Positions 1 through 7,391 of a stretch of DNA of 64,000 bases are shown one piece after another. The position numbers were made by a program, and so were the translations under genes. The notes under the pieces are model-generated. The model made no database searches. It saw only the letters and a list, made by a program, of their open reading frames with translations, and was not told where the DNA came from. The DNA comes from Hyphomicrobiales bacterium. GTDB taxonomy: Bacteria > Pseudomonadota > Alphaproteobacteria > Rhizobiales > Beijerinckiaceae. The stretch's first letter is position 1. Each line of letters opens with the position of its first letter. The DNA lies in assembly GCA_900466745.1 (NCBI GenBank), contig UBNE01000002.1:62001-126000 (forward strand). The letters are read 5' to 3'.

Positions 1-1094
1 CGGGAGGCGATCCAGGTTCCGAGGGCGAAGGCGCTGAACCCGATCATCATCATCACGCGCGGGTCGAGCCTGGCCGAGAGCCGGCCGGCGACCGGCGCGG
101 TGAAGAACATGCACAGGCCGGTGACGAACATCGTCTCGCCGATCATCAGCGCGTCATAGCCGCGAATGCGCCCGAGATAGACCGGATAGAGATAGGTCAG
201 CCCGTAGAGCCCGATGCCCATGCAGAAGGAGAACAGCGAGCCGAAGGCGAAGTTGCGGTCCTTGAAGGCGTAGAGGTCGACCAGCGGTTCGTCGCGGGTC
301 AACGCGCGCCAGAAGAACAGCACCGCCCCGACCACCATGACGACGGAGAAGACGACGATCTCCTCGCTCTCGAACCAGTCGAGCCGGGTCCCCTCCTCCA
401 GCACATATTCGAGGCTGCCGAGGAAGGCCGCCATGGCGCCGAGCCCGACCCAGTCGAAGCGCTTGATCAGGCTGTGGTCGGGCTTGTCGAAATCGATCAG
501 CGTCCAGGCCGCGATGGTGACGCCGATGCCGGGCACGACATTGACCAGGAACAGCCAGTGCCAGGAGAAGGCGTGGCTGAGATAGCCGCCGACCGTGGGG
601 CCGATCGTCGGGGCGAGCGTCGCGACGAGGCCGATCAGCGGCGAGACCACCGGCCGCTTCGAGGGCGGGAAGATGGTGAAGGCCGCGGCGAAGACGCCGG
701 GGATCATGCCGCCGCCGATGAAGCCCTGGATGGCGCGCCAGAGAATCATCTCGTTGATCGAGGAGGCGGTGGCGCAAAGCACGCTGGAGATGGTGAAGCC
801 CGCCGCCGCGATCGAGAAGAACACCCGCGTCGACAGCGCCCGGCTGAGATAGCCCGACAGCGGGATCATGATCACCTCGGCGATCAGATAGGCCGTCTGC
901 ACCCAAGCGATCTCGTCCGAGGAGGCCGACAGGCCGGCCTGGATCTCGGCCAGCGAGGCCGAGACGATCTGGATGTCGAGGATCGCCATGAACATGCCAA
1001 AGACCATCGCCATGAAGGCGAAGATCCGGCGCAGCGGGATCGCGTCCTCGGCCGGCTTGGCGGCCGGCCCGGCGGCGATGGTCGCGGTGGCCAT
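1..1094 (-). CDS. emrB: DHA2-family multidrug efflux MFS transporter (EmrB/QacA type), C-terminus beyond window
   Basis: Inner-membrane drug:H+ antiporter expected to work with the adaptor encoded just upstream. The translation begins MATATIAAGPAAKP and runs to the window edge (about 364 residues seen of the usual 510 or so). It carries hydrophobic helices from residue 25 onward, the early DIQIVSASLAEIQAGL segment typical of DHA2 proteins, and the motif-C-like GLVATLAPTIGPTVGGYL stretch. The start lies 18 bp after the emrA stop, with an AAGGAG ribosome site between, so the two form one operon. Family identity is clear; the substrate cannot be read. The gene is partial only because of the window boundary. 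Confidence 0.9.
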   Translation of the reverse strand, partial: MATATIAAGPAAKPAEDAIPLRRIFAFMAMVFGMFMAILDIQIVSASLAEIQAGLSASSDEIAWVQTAYLIAEVIMIPLSGYLSRALSTRVFFSIAAAGFTISSVLCATASSINEMILWRAIQGFIGGGMIPGVFAAAFTIFPPSKRPVVSPLIGLVATLAPTIGPTVGGYLSHAFSWHWLFLVNVVPGIGVTIAAWTLIDFDKPDHSLIKRFDWVGLGAMAAFLGSLEYVLEEGTRLDWFESEEIVVFSVVMVVGAVLFFWRALTRDEPLVDLYAFKDRNFAFGSLFSFCMGIGLYGLTYLYPVYLGRIRGYDALMIGETMFVTGLCMFFTAPVAGRLSARLDPRVMMMIGFSAFALGTWIAS

Positions 1095-1112
1095 GACGGC
1101 CTCCTTGCAGCG

Positions 1113-2300
1113 TCAGCGCTGGGCGGCGGGACGCGGATCGATCGAGACGACGACCGACATGCCCGGCCGCAGCACATGCTTGCTGGTCGATTCGCGGTCG
1201 AGCGCGATGCGCACCGGCACGCGCTGCACGATCTTGGTGAAGTTGCCGGTCGCGTTGTCCGGCGGCAGCAGGGTGAAGACCGAGCCGGTGCCGCCGGCAA
1301 TGCCGCTGACCGTGCCGTGGAAGACCTGGCCCGGCAGCGCGTCGACCGTGACTGAGGCGCGGTCGCCGATCTTCAGCGGCGCGATCTGCGTCTCCTTGAA
1401 GTTGGCGTCGACATAGACCTGGTCGAGCGGGACGACCGACATCAGGCGCTTGCCGGCGCTGACGAGGTCGCCGAGCTGGACATTGGTGCTGGCGACGACG
1501 CCGTCGATCGGGGCGTTGACCTGGGTGAAGGAGAGGTCGCGCTCGGCCTTCTCCTCGGCCACCTTCAGCTCGTCGATCTGGCGGGCGGCCTCGACGCGCT
1601 GGGCCTCGAGAACCTTGATGTTGGCATCCGCCTGCACGACGCCGGCCTTGGCGCTGGCCAGCGCGGCGACGGCCTGGTCGCGCGCCGCGGTGGCGGCGTC
1701 GAGCGTCGCCTGGGAGCCGTAGGACTTGGCGGCCAGGCTGCTGGCGCGCTCGTAATCGGCGCTGGTGCGGGTGACGGCCGCCTCAGCCGAGCTCTGCTGC
1801 GCCTTGGCTTGCGCCAGCGCGGCGCGCCCGGCCTCGATCTGGCTGTCGATGCGCGCCAGCGTGGCTCGGGCGGTCGCGGTCTTGGCCCGGGCGCTGGCGA
1901 GCGCGATCCGCCAGTCGCCGTCGTCGAGCGTCACCAGCGGCTGGCCGGCCTTGACCTCCTGGTTCTGCACCACCGAGACCGTGGCGATGTTGGCCGCCAG
2001 CTTCGCCGAGACCGTCGCCATCTCGGCCCCGACATAGGCGTCGTCCGTCGAGACGATGAAGCGGCCGTTGCGCCACCAGTCGATGCCGTACCACAGGCCG
2101 GCGCCGATCGCGGCCGCCCCGACCAGGATCAGCCCGGCGCGGCGCAGGGTGTTGCGCTTCGCCGGCGGCTGCGCCGCGTCCGGCGGAGCGGCCTCGGCAC
2201 TCTCGGCGGGTTGGCGCGCCTCGGCGGGACTGGCGGTTTCGAGGGCCGGGTCGACCAGCTTCAGGCGGTCGCGGCGCTTTTCCGTGATCTCGGCGGACAT
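1113..2300 (-). CDS. emrA: HlyD/EmrA-family membrane fusion protein of the efflux pump
   Basis: Periplasmic adaptor of a tripartite efflux system, 395 residues. A cytoplasmic N-terminus is followed by one membrane anchor (about 48-68, GLILVGAAAIGAGLWYGI), a lipoyl-like half motif (VSAKLAANIATVSVVQNQEVKAGQPLVTLD), a long Ala/Gln-rich coiled coil (about 115-220), then the second lipoyl half (VNAPIDGVVASTNVQLGDLVSAG) and a beta-barrel domain. I start at MSAEITEKRR because AGGA lies about 8 bases upstream. An earlier in-frame ATG (MRFELF...) would overlap the operator at 2323-2340. Regulation is probably by the divergent TetR gene. Confidence 0.9.
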   Translation of the reverse strand: MSAEITEKRRDRLKLVDPALETASPAEARQPAESAEAAPPDAAQPPAKRNTLRRAGLILVGAAAIGAGLWYGIDWWRNGRFIVSTDDAYVGAEMATVSAKLAANIATVSVVQNQEVKAGQPLVTLDDGDWRIALASARAKTATARATLARIDSQIEAGRAALAQAKAQQSSAEAAVTRTSADYERASSLAAKSYGSQATLDAATAARDQAVAALASAKAGVVQADANIKVLEAQRVEAARQIDELKVAEEKAERDLSFTQVNAPIDGVVASTNVQLGDLVSAGKRLMSVVPLDQVYVDANFKETQIAPLKIGDRASVTVDALPGQVFHGTVSGIAGGTGSVFTLLPPDNATGNFTKIVQRVPVRIALDRESTSKHVLRPGMSVVVSIDPRPAAQR

Positions 2301-2322
2301 CGGTGATCCTGATGAGAACAAT

Positions 2323-2340
2323 TCGAACCGCATGGTTCGA
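2323..2340. promoter_or_regulatory. Operator 1: perfect inverted repeat TCGAACC-N4-GGTTCGA
   Basis: An 18-bp site with 7-bp perfect arms in the tetR/emrA divergent spacer. It lies just downstream of the emrA -10 hexamer and so would cover the expected emrA transcription start. A second copy of the same symmetry lies at 2384-2401. Most likely bound by the TetR protein encoded at 2437-3108. Confidence 0.75.
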
Positions 2341-2348
2341 TTGCGCTT

Positions 2349-2377
2349 GAAATAGCGCCGCCGATATTGCATATCAA
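2349..2377 (-). promoter_or_regulatory. Predicted sigma70 promoter of emrAB
   Basis: Read on the minus strand: TTGATA (2377-2372), 17-bp spacer, TATTTC (2354-2349). Spacing is optimal, and the start would fall near 2342, inside operator 1. The two operators flank this promoter on both sides. Confidence 0.6.
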
Positions 2378-2383
2378 GTGAAG

Positions 2384-2401
2384 TCGAACTGGGCGGTTCG
2401 A
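2384..2401. promoter_or_regulatory. Operator 2: inverted repeat TCGAAC-N6-GTTCGA
   Basis: Same 18-bp overall length and the same TCGAAC/GTTCGA arms as operator 1. It lies upstream of the emrA -35 and 35 bp before the tetR start, so one site could control both divergent genes. Confidence 0.7.
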
Positions 2402-2436
2402 TTATTTTGAATGGCCGGCCTGCCGGCGGAACAATC

Positions 2437-3108
2437 ATGACGGACACGATGACGCCGGTCTCCGGACCGGCACGGCGCAACCGGCGGGCGGCCGGAACGG
2501 ACCCCGAAAAGCGGCGCCAGATTCTCGACGGCGCCTATCAGGTCTTCACGGCCCGCGGTTTCGACGCCGCGAGCATGAACGACATCGCGGCCGCCGCCAA
2601 TGTCTCGAAGGGCACGCTCTACGTCTATTTCCAGGACAAGGAGCATCTCTTCGTCGCGCTGATCGAGCGCGAGCGGGAAACGCAGAAGCGCGGCGCCTTC
2701 GAGGCGCTGGACCAGGATGCCGACCCCGTGCGGGCGCTGGCGAATTTCGGCCGCTGCCTGGTGCGCATGATCACCCACGAATTCGCGGTCAGCGCCCACC
2801 GCATCGTCATCGGCGTGGCCGAGCGCATGCCCGATATCGGCCGCAGCTTCTACGAGAACGGCCCGATGCAGGGGACGAGGCTGATCGCCCGCCATCTCGA
2901 TCGCATGGTCGCCGAGGGCAAGCTGGTGCCGATCGCCGATACCGGGCTCGCGGCGGTGCAGTTCATCGATCTGTGCCAGTCGACGCTGACCCGTCCGCGC
3001 CTGTTCAACGCCGTCCGCACCCCGCCGGACGAGGCCGAGATCGACCATGTCGTCGAGGAGGCGATGGCGATGTTCCTCGCCCGCTACGGCGTGAAGCGCC
3101 GGGCCTGA
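2437..3108 (+). CDS. TetR/AcrR-family transcriptional regulator, likely repressor of emrAB
   Basis: Cytoplasmic ligand-responsive repressor, 223 residues. The N-terminal TetR HTH is clear ([20 protein letters not shown], then the recognition region [17 protein letters not shown], about residues 28-75). The rest is an all-helical ligand-binding domain with [17 protein letters not shown] codon at 2407 opens the frame earlier, but the ATG at 2437 has GGCGGA six bases upstream and leaves operator 2 outside the gene. It is divergent from the pump genes, and the spacer carries two matching palindromes, so autoregulation plus pump control is the natural inference. Confidence 0.9.
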   Translation: MTDTMTPVSGPARRNRRAAGTDPEKRRQILDGAYQVFTARGFDAASMNDIAAAANVSKGTLYVYFQDKEHLFVALIERERETQKRGAFEALDQDADPVRALANFGRCLVRMITHEFAVSAHRIVIGVAERMPDIGRSFYENGPMQGTRLIARHLDRMVAEGKLVPIADTGLAAVQFIDLCQSTLTRPRLFNAVRTPPDEAEIDHVVEEAMAMFLARYGVKRRA

Positions 3109-3113
3109 CGCCC

Positions 3114-4064
3114 TCACCCGGCGCGCCCGGTCACCTCCCGCGCCCGTGCCCGCTCGCGATGCGCCGTGTAGAGGCCCGAGCCGGCGATGATCGCCGCGCC
3201 GGCCCAGGTCCACAGATCCGGCAGTGTCGCGAACAGCAGGAAGCCGAACAGCGAGGCCCAGAAGAGCTGGATATAGGAGAAGGGCGCCAGCAGCGAGGCG
3301 GCCGCGAAGCGGAAGGCGACGATCACCAGCCAGTGCCCCGCCGTCGAGACCGCGCCGATGAAGAGGCCGACCCAGGCGATCGTCCAGCTCGGCTCGACCC
3401 AGTGCAGCGGCAGCAGCAAGGTGGAGACGAGCGCGCCGAACAGGGTCGACCAGGTGATGGTCGCGACCGGGTTCTCCGTCCCGCTCATCAGCCGGGTCAC
3501 GATCAGCGAGAACGCCCAGCTCAGCGACGAGAAGACCGGCAGCAGCGAGGCGGGCTGGAAACCGCTGCCGCCCGGCCGGACCACGATCAGCACCCCCATG
3601 AGCCCGATGACGGTGGCCAGCCAGCGCCGCCAGCCGACCTTCTCGCCCAGGAACGGGATCGACAGCGCCGTGACGAAGAGCGGCGCGACGAAGCTGGTCG
3701 CGGTGGCATCGGCGATCTTGAGGTATTTCAGCGACGAGACGAACAGCACCGACGAGCCGATCAGGCCGATTCCGCGCAGCAATTGCAGGCCGGCGCGGCG
3801 CGTCCGCAGGGAAATCCGCGTGCCGGGCCAGGCGACGATCGCCAGCAGGATCAGTCCCGACGTGGTGTAGCGCAGCCAGACGATGTGCAGCGCCGGCACG
3901 TTCTCGGAGGCGAGATATTTCGAGGCCGCGTCGCCCGCCGACAGGAAGATCGTCGCCAGCAGCATGATGCCGATGCCGAGCAGGGCGTTGTCGCGCCGCA
4001 GCGATCCGGCGGGCGCCGGATGCGCGGTTTCGGAGGCGGGTCCGGAAGGAATCGGGCTGGGCAC
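3114..4064 (-). CDS. EamA/DMT-superfamily transporter
   Basis: Ten-helix drug/metabolite-type inner-membrane transporter, 316 residues, with two EamA repeats (about 30-160 and 180-305). Typical signatures are FLSAGDAASKYLA in helix 1 and WLRYTTSGLILLAIV in helix 2. The frame opens with GTG at 4064, which has no strong ribosome site. The protein could start a little later, but helix 1 must begin by about residue 28. It converges on tetR with 5 bp between stops. The substrate is not predictable. Confidence 0.85.
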   Translation of the reverse strand: MPSPIPSGPASETAHPAPAGSLRRDNALLGIGIMLLATIFLSAGDAASKYLASENVPALHIVWLRYTTSGLILLAIVAWPGTRISLRTRRAGLQLLRGIGLIGSSVLFVSSLKYLKIADATATSFVAPLFVTALSIPFLGEKVGWRRWLATVIGLMGVLIVVRPGGSGFQPASLLPVFSSLSWAFSLIVTRLMSGTENPVATITWSTLFGALVSTLLLPLHWVEPSWTIAWVGLFIGAVSTAGHWLVIVAFRFAAASLLAPFSYIQLFWASLFGFLLFATLPDLWTWAGAAIIAGSGLYTAHRERARAREVTGRAG

Positions 4065-4140
4065 GGCGAGGATGGTCGCGAGGAGGCGTGCAGCTTAATC
4101 GATTTGAAGCCGCGCTGCTGCGCAAAGATCACACGCGGCC

Positions 4141-4173
4141 CATGCACGGCTCATGCACGGCTCATGCGCCGCT
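4141..4173. repeat. 11-bp tandem repeat, three copies
   Basis: CATGCACGGCT occurs twice in a row, followed by a third copy with two changes (CATGCGCCGCT). It lies in the 189-bp spacer between the DMT gene and asd. No function is apparent. Confidence 0.7.
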
Positions 4174-4200
4174 CGGGCGCGACCCGGTTCCTGCCCGACG

Positions 4201-4223
4201 AAAAAGGCGGGCCGAAGCCTGCC
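4201..4223 (-). terminator. Rho-independent terminator of asd
   Basis: Read on the minus strand: a 7-bp stem GGCAGGC / GCCCGCC (one A-C mismatch) closed by a TTCG tetraloop and followed by TTTTT. It starts about 30 bases after the asd stop. Confidence 0.8.
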
Positions 4224-4253
4224 TCTCGGCAGAGCGAAGCCGGGGCGTGCCGC

Positions 4254-5288
4254 TCAGGCGGCCTGCTTGCGCGGCTGGATCAGCTTGCGGTTGACCAGGA
4301 CCTCGGCGATCTGGACGGTGTTGAGCGCCGCGCCCTTGCGCAGATTGTCCGAGACGCACCAGAAGGCGAGGCCGTTCTCGACCGTGGCGTCCTCGCGGAT
4401 GCGCGAGATATAGGTGGCGTCCTCGCCGGCCGCCTCGTGCGGGGTGATGTAGCCGCCGGGCTCGTGCTTGTCGATGACGAGGATGCCGGGCGCGCTGCGC
4501 AGCACCTCGCGCGCCTCATCGGCGGTGATCGGCTTCTCGCACTCGATGTTGACCGCTTCCGAATGGCCGATGAAGACCGGCACGCGCACGCAGGTCGCGG
4601 TCAGCTTGATCTTCGGGTCGAGGATCTTCTTGGTCTCGACCACCATCTTCCACTCTTCCTTGGTGAAGCCGTCCTCCATGAAGACGTCGATCTGCGGGAT
4701 GAGGTTGAAGGAGATCCGCTTCGGGAACTTCTTGGTCTGGATCTCGCCGGCCGAGAAGACCGCGCGGGTCTGGTTGAACAGCTCGTCCATGCCCTCCTTG
4801 CCGGCGCCGGAGACCGACTGATAGGTCGAGACGACGACGCGCTTGATGCCGAAGCGGTCATGCAGCGGCTTCAGCGCCACGACGAGCTGGGCGGTCGAGC
4901 AGTTCGGGTTGGCGATGATGTTCATCTTGCCGAAGCCGGCGGCGGCCGCGGCATTCACCTCCGGCACGATCAGCGGCACGTCGGGATGGGTCCGCCAGGC
5001 CGAGGAATTGTCGATCACGACGCAGCCCTGCGCGCCGATCTTGGGCGACCATTCCTTCGAGATCTCGCCGCCCGCCGACATCAGGCAGATGTCGGTGTCG
5101 GAAAAGTCGTGATGCTCGAGCGCCCTCACCTTCAGCGTCTTGTCGCCGAAGGAGACCTCGGTGCCGACCGAGCGGGACGAGGCCAGCGCCACCACCTCGC
5201 CGACGGGGAAGGCGCGCTCGGCGAGGATGTCCAGCATCTCGCGGCCCACATTGCCGGTAGCCCCGACCACTGCGACCTTGAAGCTCAT
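4254..5288 (-). CDS. asd: Aspartate-semialdehyde dehydrogenase
   Basis: Reduces L-aspartyl-4-phosphate to L-aspartate 4-semialdehyde with NADPH, the branch enzyme to lysine, threonine, methionine and diaminopimelate. It has 344 residues, normal for the family. The N-terminal NADP fold VVGATGNVGREML (residues 7-19) and the active-site NPNCST with Cys130 are present, as is the dimerisation/catalytic region with VRVPVFIGHSEAVNIE. The start ATG has AAAGGA nine bases upstream. It is monocistronic: a 434-bp spacer precedes it and a clear terminator follows. Confidence 0.97.
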   Translation of the reverse strand: MSFKVAVVGATGNVGREMLDILAERAFPVGEVVALASSRSVGTEVSFGDKTLKVRALEHHDFSDTDICLMSAGGEISKEWSPKIGAQGCVVIDNSSAWRTHPDVPLIVPEVNAAAAAGFGKMNIIANPNCSTAQLVVALKPLHDRFGIKRVVVSTYQSVSGAGKEGMDELFNQTRAVFSAGEIQTKKFPKRISFNLIPQIDVFMEDGFTKEEWKMVVETKKILDPKIKLTATCVRVPVFIGHSEAVNIECEKPITADEAREVLRSAPGILVIDKHEPGGYITPHEAAGEDATYISRIREDATVENGLAFWCVSDNLRKGAALNTVQIAEVLVNRKLIQPRKQAA

Positions 5289-5722
5289 TGATGTGATCCT
5301 TTGCGGATAGATCGGTTCGGATCTCCCTTTGGGAGCCGCCCCCGTCCTGTCTCGGGCGGGTTCGGCGATCTGCCCCCGCCGGGGGGAGATGGACCCGGAA
5401 CCGAGGCGAAGCGTCAGCGCGACGGACCGGCTTTCCCGGTCGTCGTTTTGGTCGTGTGTTTCGTCGTCAGGCCGACAGTCACGGAACCAATCCCGAAGGG
5501 CTGCAAACTTCGCAAAGCGGCGCGAGACTGCGCCGTGCGCTGTCAGAACACCGGCGGCGACAAAAAGTCAATTCCCTACCCGTTCCGCCGTTCCGGCGGC
5601 GCGCTCCATTAACCCTGCTTCTTGACCCGCTGTTCATGCTGCCGGGCGAAACCCGCCGCCCGGTAACCTCCGGGCCACCCTCCCGCGGCAGGCTCCGGGC
5701 AGTTTTGCAGAGAGGCGCGGCG
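5289..5722. other. 434-bp gene-free stretch upstream of asd
   Basis: Divergent spacer between asd (minus) and an unknown protein (plus). A small hairpin CTCCC-TTT-GGGAG lies at 5323-5335, in what would be the asd leader. A weak minus-strand promoter candidate is TTGACT (5571-5566) with a 17-bp spacer to TTCTGA (5548-5543). The plus frame is open from 5456, but its early part looks non-coding. No RNA gene is recognised. Confidence 0.5.
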
Positions 5723-6862
5723 ATGCCGCCGCGCGGGAGTGACGGGTTGCGTTCGGGATCGGGTTCGGCGTCGGGGAGCATGCGGGCGGGGCTGGAGCGG
5801 CTGCGGCCCTGGCTCGCCTTGGCCGGCGCGGCATGCCGAAGCGCGGCGCGGCGTCTCGCGCGCATCGACATCGTCCCCGCCCTGATCTCCGCCGCCGATC
5901 ACGGCGAACGCCAGGCGCGCGCCTTGTGGCGAGGCCTGGGCCGGCTCGTCCCACGCCGCGGGCTCGGCCTGCCGGGCGCCCTGCTCTGGCGCGGGCTCGC
6001 CGCCCTGGCCGGACTCGGCATGACCGCGGCCCTGGTCACCGGGCTCTCGGCCAAGGACGAGGCCCCGCCGCAATTGGCCAGCCTCGCCTCCGCTCCCCTA
6101 TCGGAGGATGCCGCTTCGCCGCCGGCCGCGCGGTCCGCCGCCCGTCCGGCGAGCCTCGGCGCCGGCGACTGGAGCCCGATTTCCCGCCCGATCGCGCTGT
6201 TCGATCTCGCCGCGCCCGAACTCGGCCGCGCCGCCCCCGCCTATGAGGCCCGGCGCGCGCCCGACGGCCGCCGCGAGGACGTGATGACCTTCGCCGCCTT
6301 CGCCGGGAAGGGACCCCATCTCGCCCTGCGCCTGCGCACCGGGCCATCGGCGGCGCGCGGCGCCCGGCCCTTCACCATCGACCTCGTCCGCGAGGCGGCG
6401 CAGCGCGCGCTCTCGGTGACGCGCAGCAGCGCGCCGGCCGCGATCCCGACCCGCTTCGGCACGCTGGAAACCGCCGATGTCGTCCTCGACGACGGCGGCA
6501 CCAGCCGCAACTGCCTCGCCTTCCGCTCGGCGCAGGAGAGCGCGGCCTTCGCGATGAGCGGCTGGTGGTGCGCCGCCGGCAGGCCCAGCGACCGGCGCCA
6601 GCTCGCCTGCCTCATCGACCGGCTCGACCTCGTCAACGCCGCGGACGACGAGGCGCTGCGCCGCGCCTTCGCCCGCAGCGAGCTCGCGCGCGACCCCGCC
6701 TGCGCCCGGCAGCATCTCGCCGCGACCGGCCGCAAGGCGTCCTGGCTCGATGGCGACGGCGCGGTGCCGGCGCTGCGCATGAAGACCGCGACGGCGGAAG
6801 CGGCGAAGGCCACGCCGCCGGCGCGCCCCGCCCGCGCCAAGGCCGCGCGCCGCAAGCGCTGA
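5723..6862 (+). CDS. Hypothetical protein with one membrane helix and Ala/Arg-rich ends
   Basis: Not recognised. The 379-residue product has a basic N-terminal part, one hydrophobic segment (GLAALAGLGMTAALVTGLSA, about residues 88-107), a disordered Ala/Pro linker, then a folded region (about 150-350) with several cysteines (RNCLAFRSAQ, WWCAAG, LACLIDRL). It ends in a Lys/Arg/Ala-rich tail. The topology suggests an inner-membrane anchor with a soluble C-terminal domain. The start is uncertain: ATG codons at 5636, 5723 and 5780 share the frame, and 5723 has AGAGG about ten bases upstream. Third-position GC and length support a real gene. Confidence 0.65.
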   Translation: MPPRGSDGLRSGSGSASGSMRAGLERLRPWLALAGAACRSAARRLARIDIVPALISAADHGERQARALWRGLGRLVPRRGLGLPGALLWRGLAALAGLGMTAALVTGLSAKDEAPPQLASLASAPLSEDAASPPAARSAARPASLGAGDWSPISRPIALFDLAAPELGRAAPAYEARRAPDGRREDVMTFAAFAGKGPHLALRLRTGPSAARGARPFTIDLVREAAQRALSVTRSSAPAAIPTRFGTLETADVVLDDGGTSRNCLAFRSAQESAAFAMSGWWCAAGRPSDRRQLACLIDRLDLVNAADDEALRRAFARSELARDPACARQHLAATGRKASWLDGDGAVPALRMKTATAEAAKATPPARPARAKAARRKR

Positions 6863-7061
6863 GCCGCCCGCGGGGCCCCGGCGCTGGCGTACCGGCCTCG
6901 ACACTCTATCTCACTGATTTTTCGTGTGATTTTACCGAAGGCCGCGTTCCGCTTTTCGGGCGATGCGCTAACAATCTTGTTAACGGGCGTGCATTAGGCT
7001 TCGCTGCGTAATCGGGATGCTTACATCGAGTGGGTGCCGCCACTCCCGGAGGTTGTCTGTC

Positions 7062-7367
7062 ATGATGTCTTTCAAGCGCCTTGCCGCCGCATGCGCCGTC
7101 GCTCTGGCGGCCTCGACCGTCATGGCGAGCCTCGCCGAAGCCCAGAATCGCCGCGGGCCGCTGCGGATCACCGTCCAGAAGCGCAGCTATCTCGACGCCG
7201 GCAATGTCGTGCCGGTCGGCTCGATGAACAACTATGCGAGCCAGCATTTCGCCGCCGCGCCGGTCTATGTGAACACCGGCAGCCTCTATGGCGAAAGCAC
7301 CCTGCCCGGCCGCGTCGGCTCCGGCAGCAACCCCTTCGCCAACACCATCGAGACGCCGCGCTTCTGA
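7062..7367 (+). CDS. Small secreted protein of unknown function
   Basis: 101 residues with a clear Sec signal peptide (MMSFKRLAAACAVALAAST, cleavage probably after AEA near residue 27). The mature part of about 75 residues contains RSYLDAGNVVPVGSMNNYASQ and no cysteine. GGAGG lies nine bases upstream of the first ATG. It stands alone, with an AT-richer 199-bp leader region before it. No domain is recognised; periplasmic location is inferred from the signal peptide. Confidence 0.75.
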   Translation: MMSFKRLAAACAVALAASTVMASLAEAQNRRGPLRITVQKRSYLDAGNVVPVGSMNNYASQHFAAAPVYVNTGSLYGESTLPGRVGSGSNPFANTIETPRF

Positions 7368-7391
7368 GCGACGGCGTCCCGCCGCGTCACC

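Noticed and set aside
5636-5722. Structured RNA in the GC-rich segment before the unknown protein
   Set aside because: Several short self-complementary runs exist, but no known RNA family fits and the same density of runs occurs elsewhere in this DNA.
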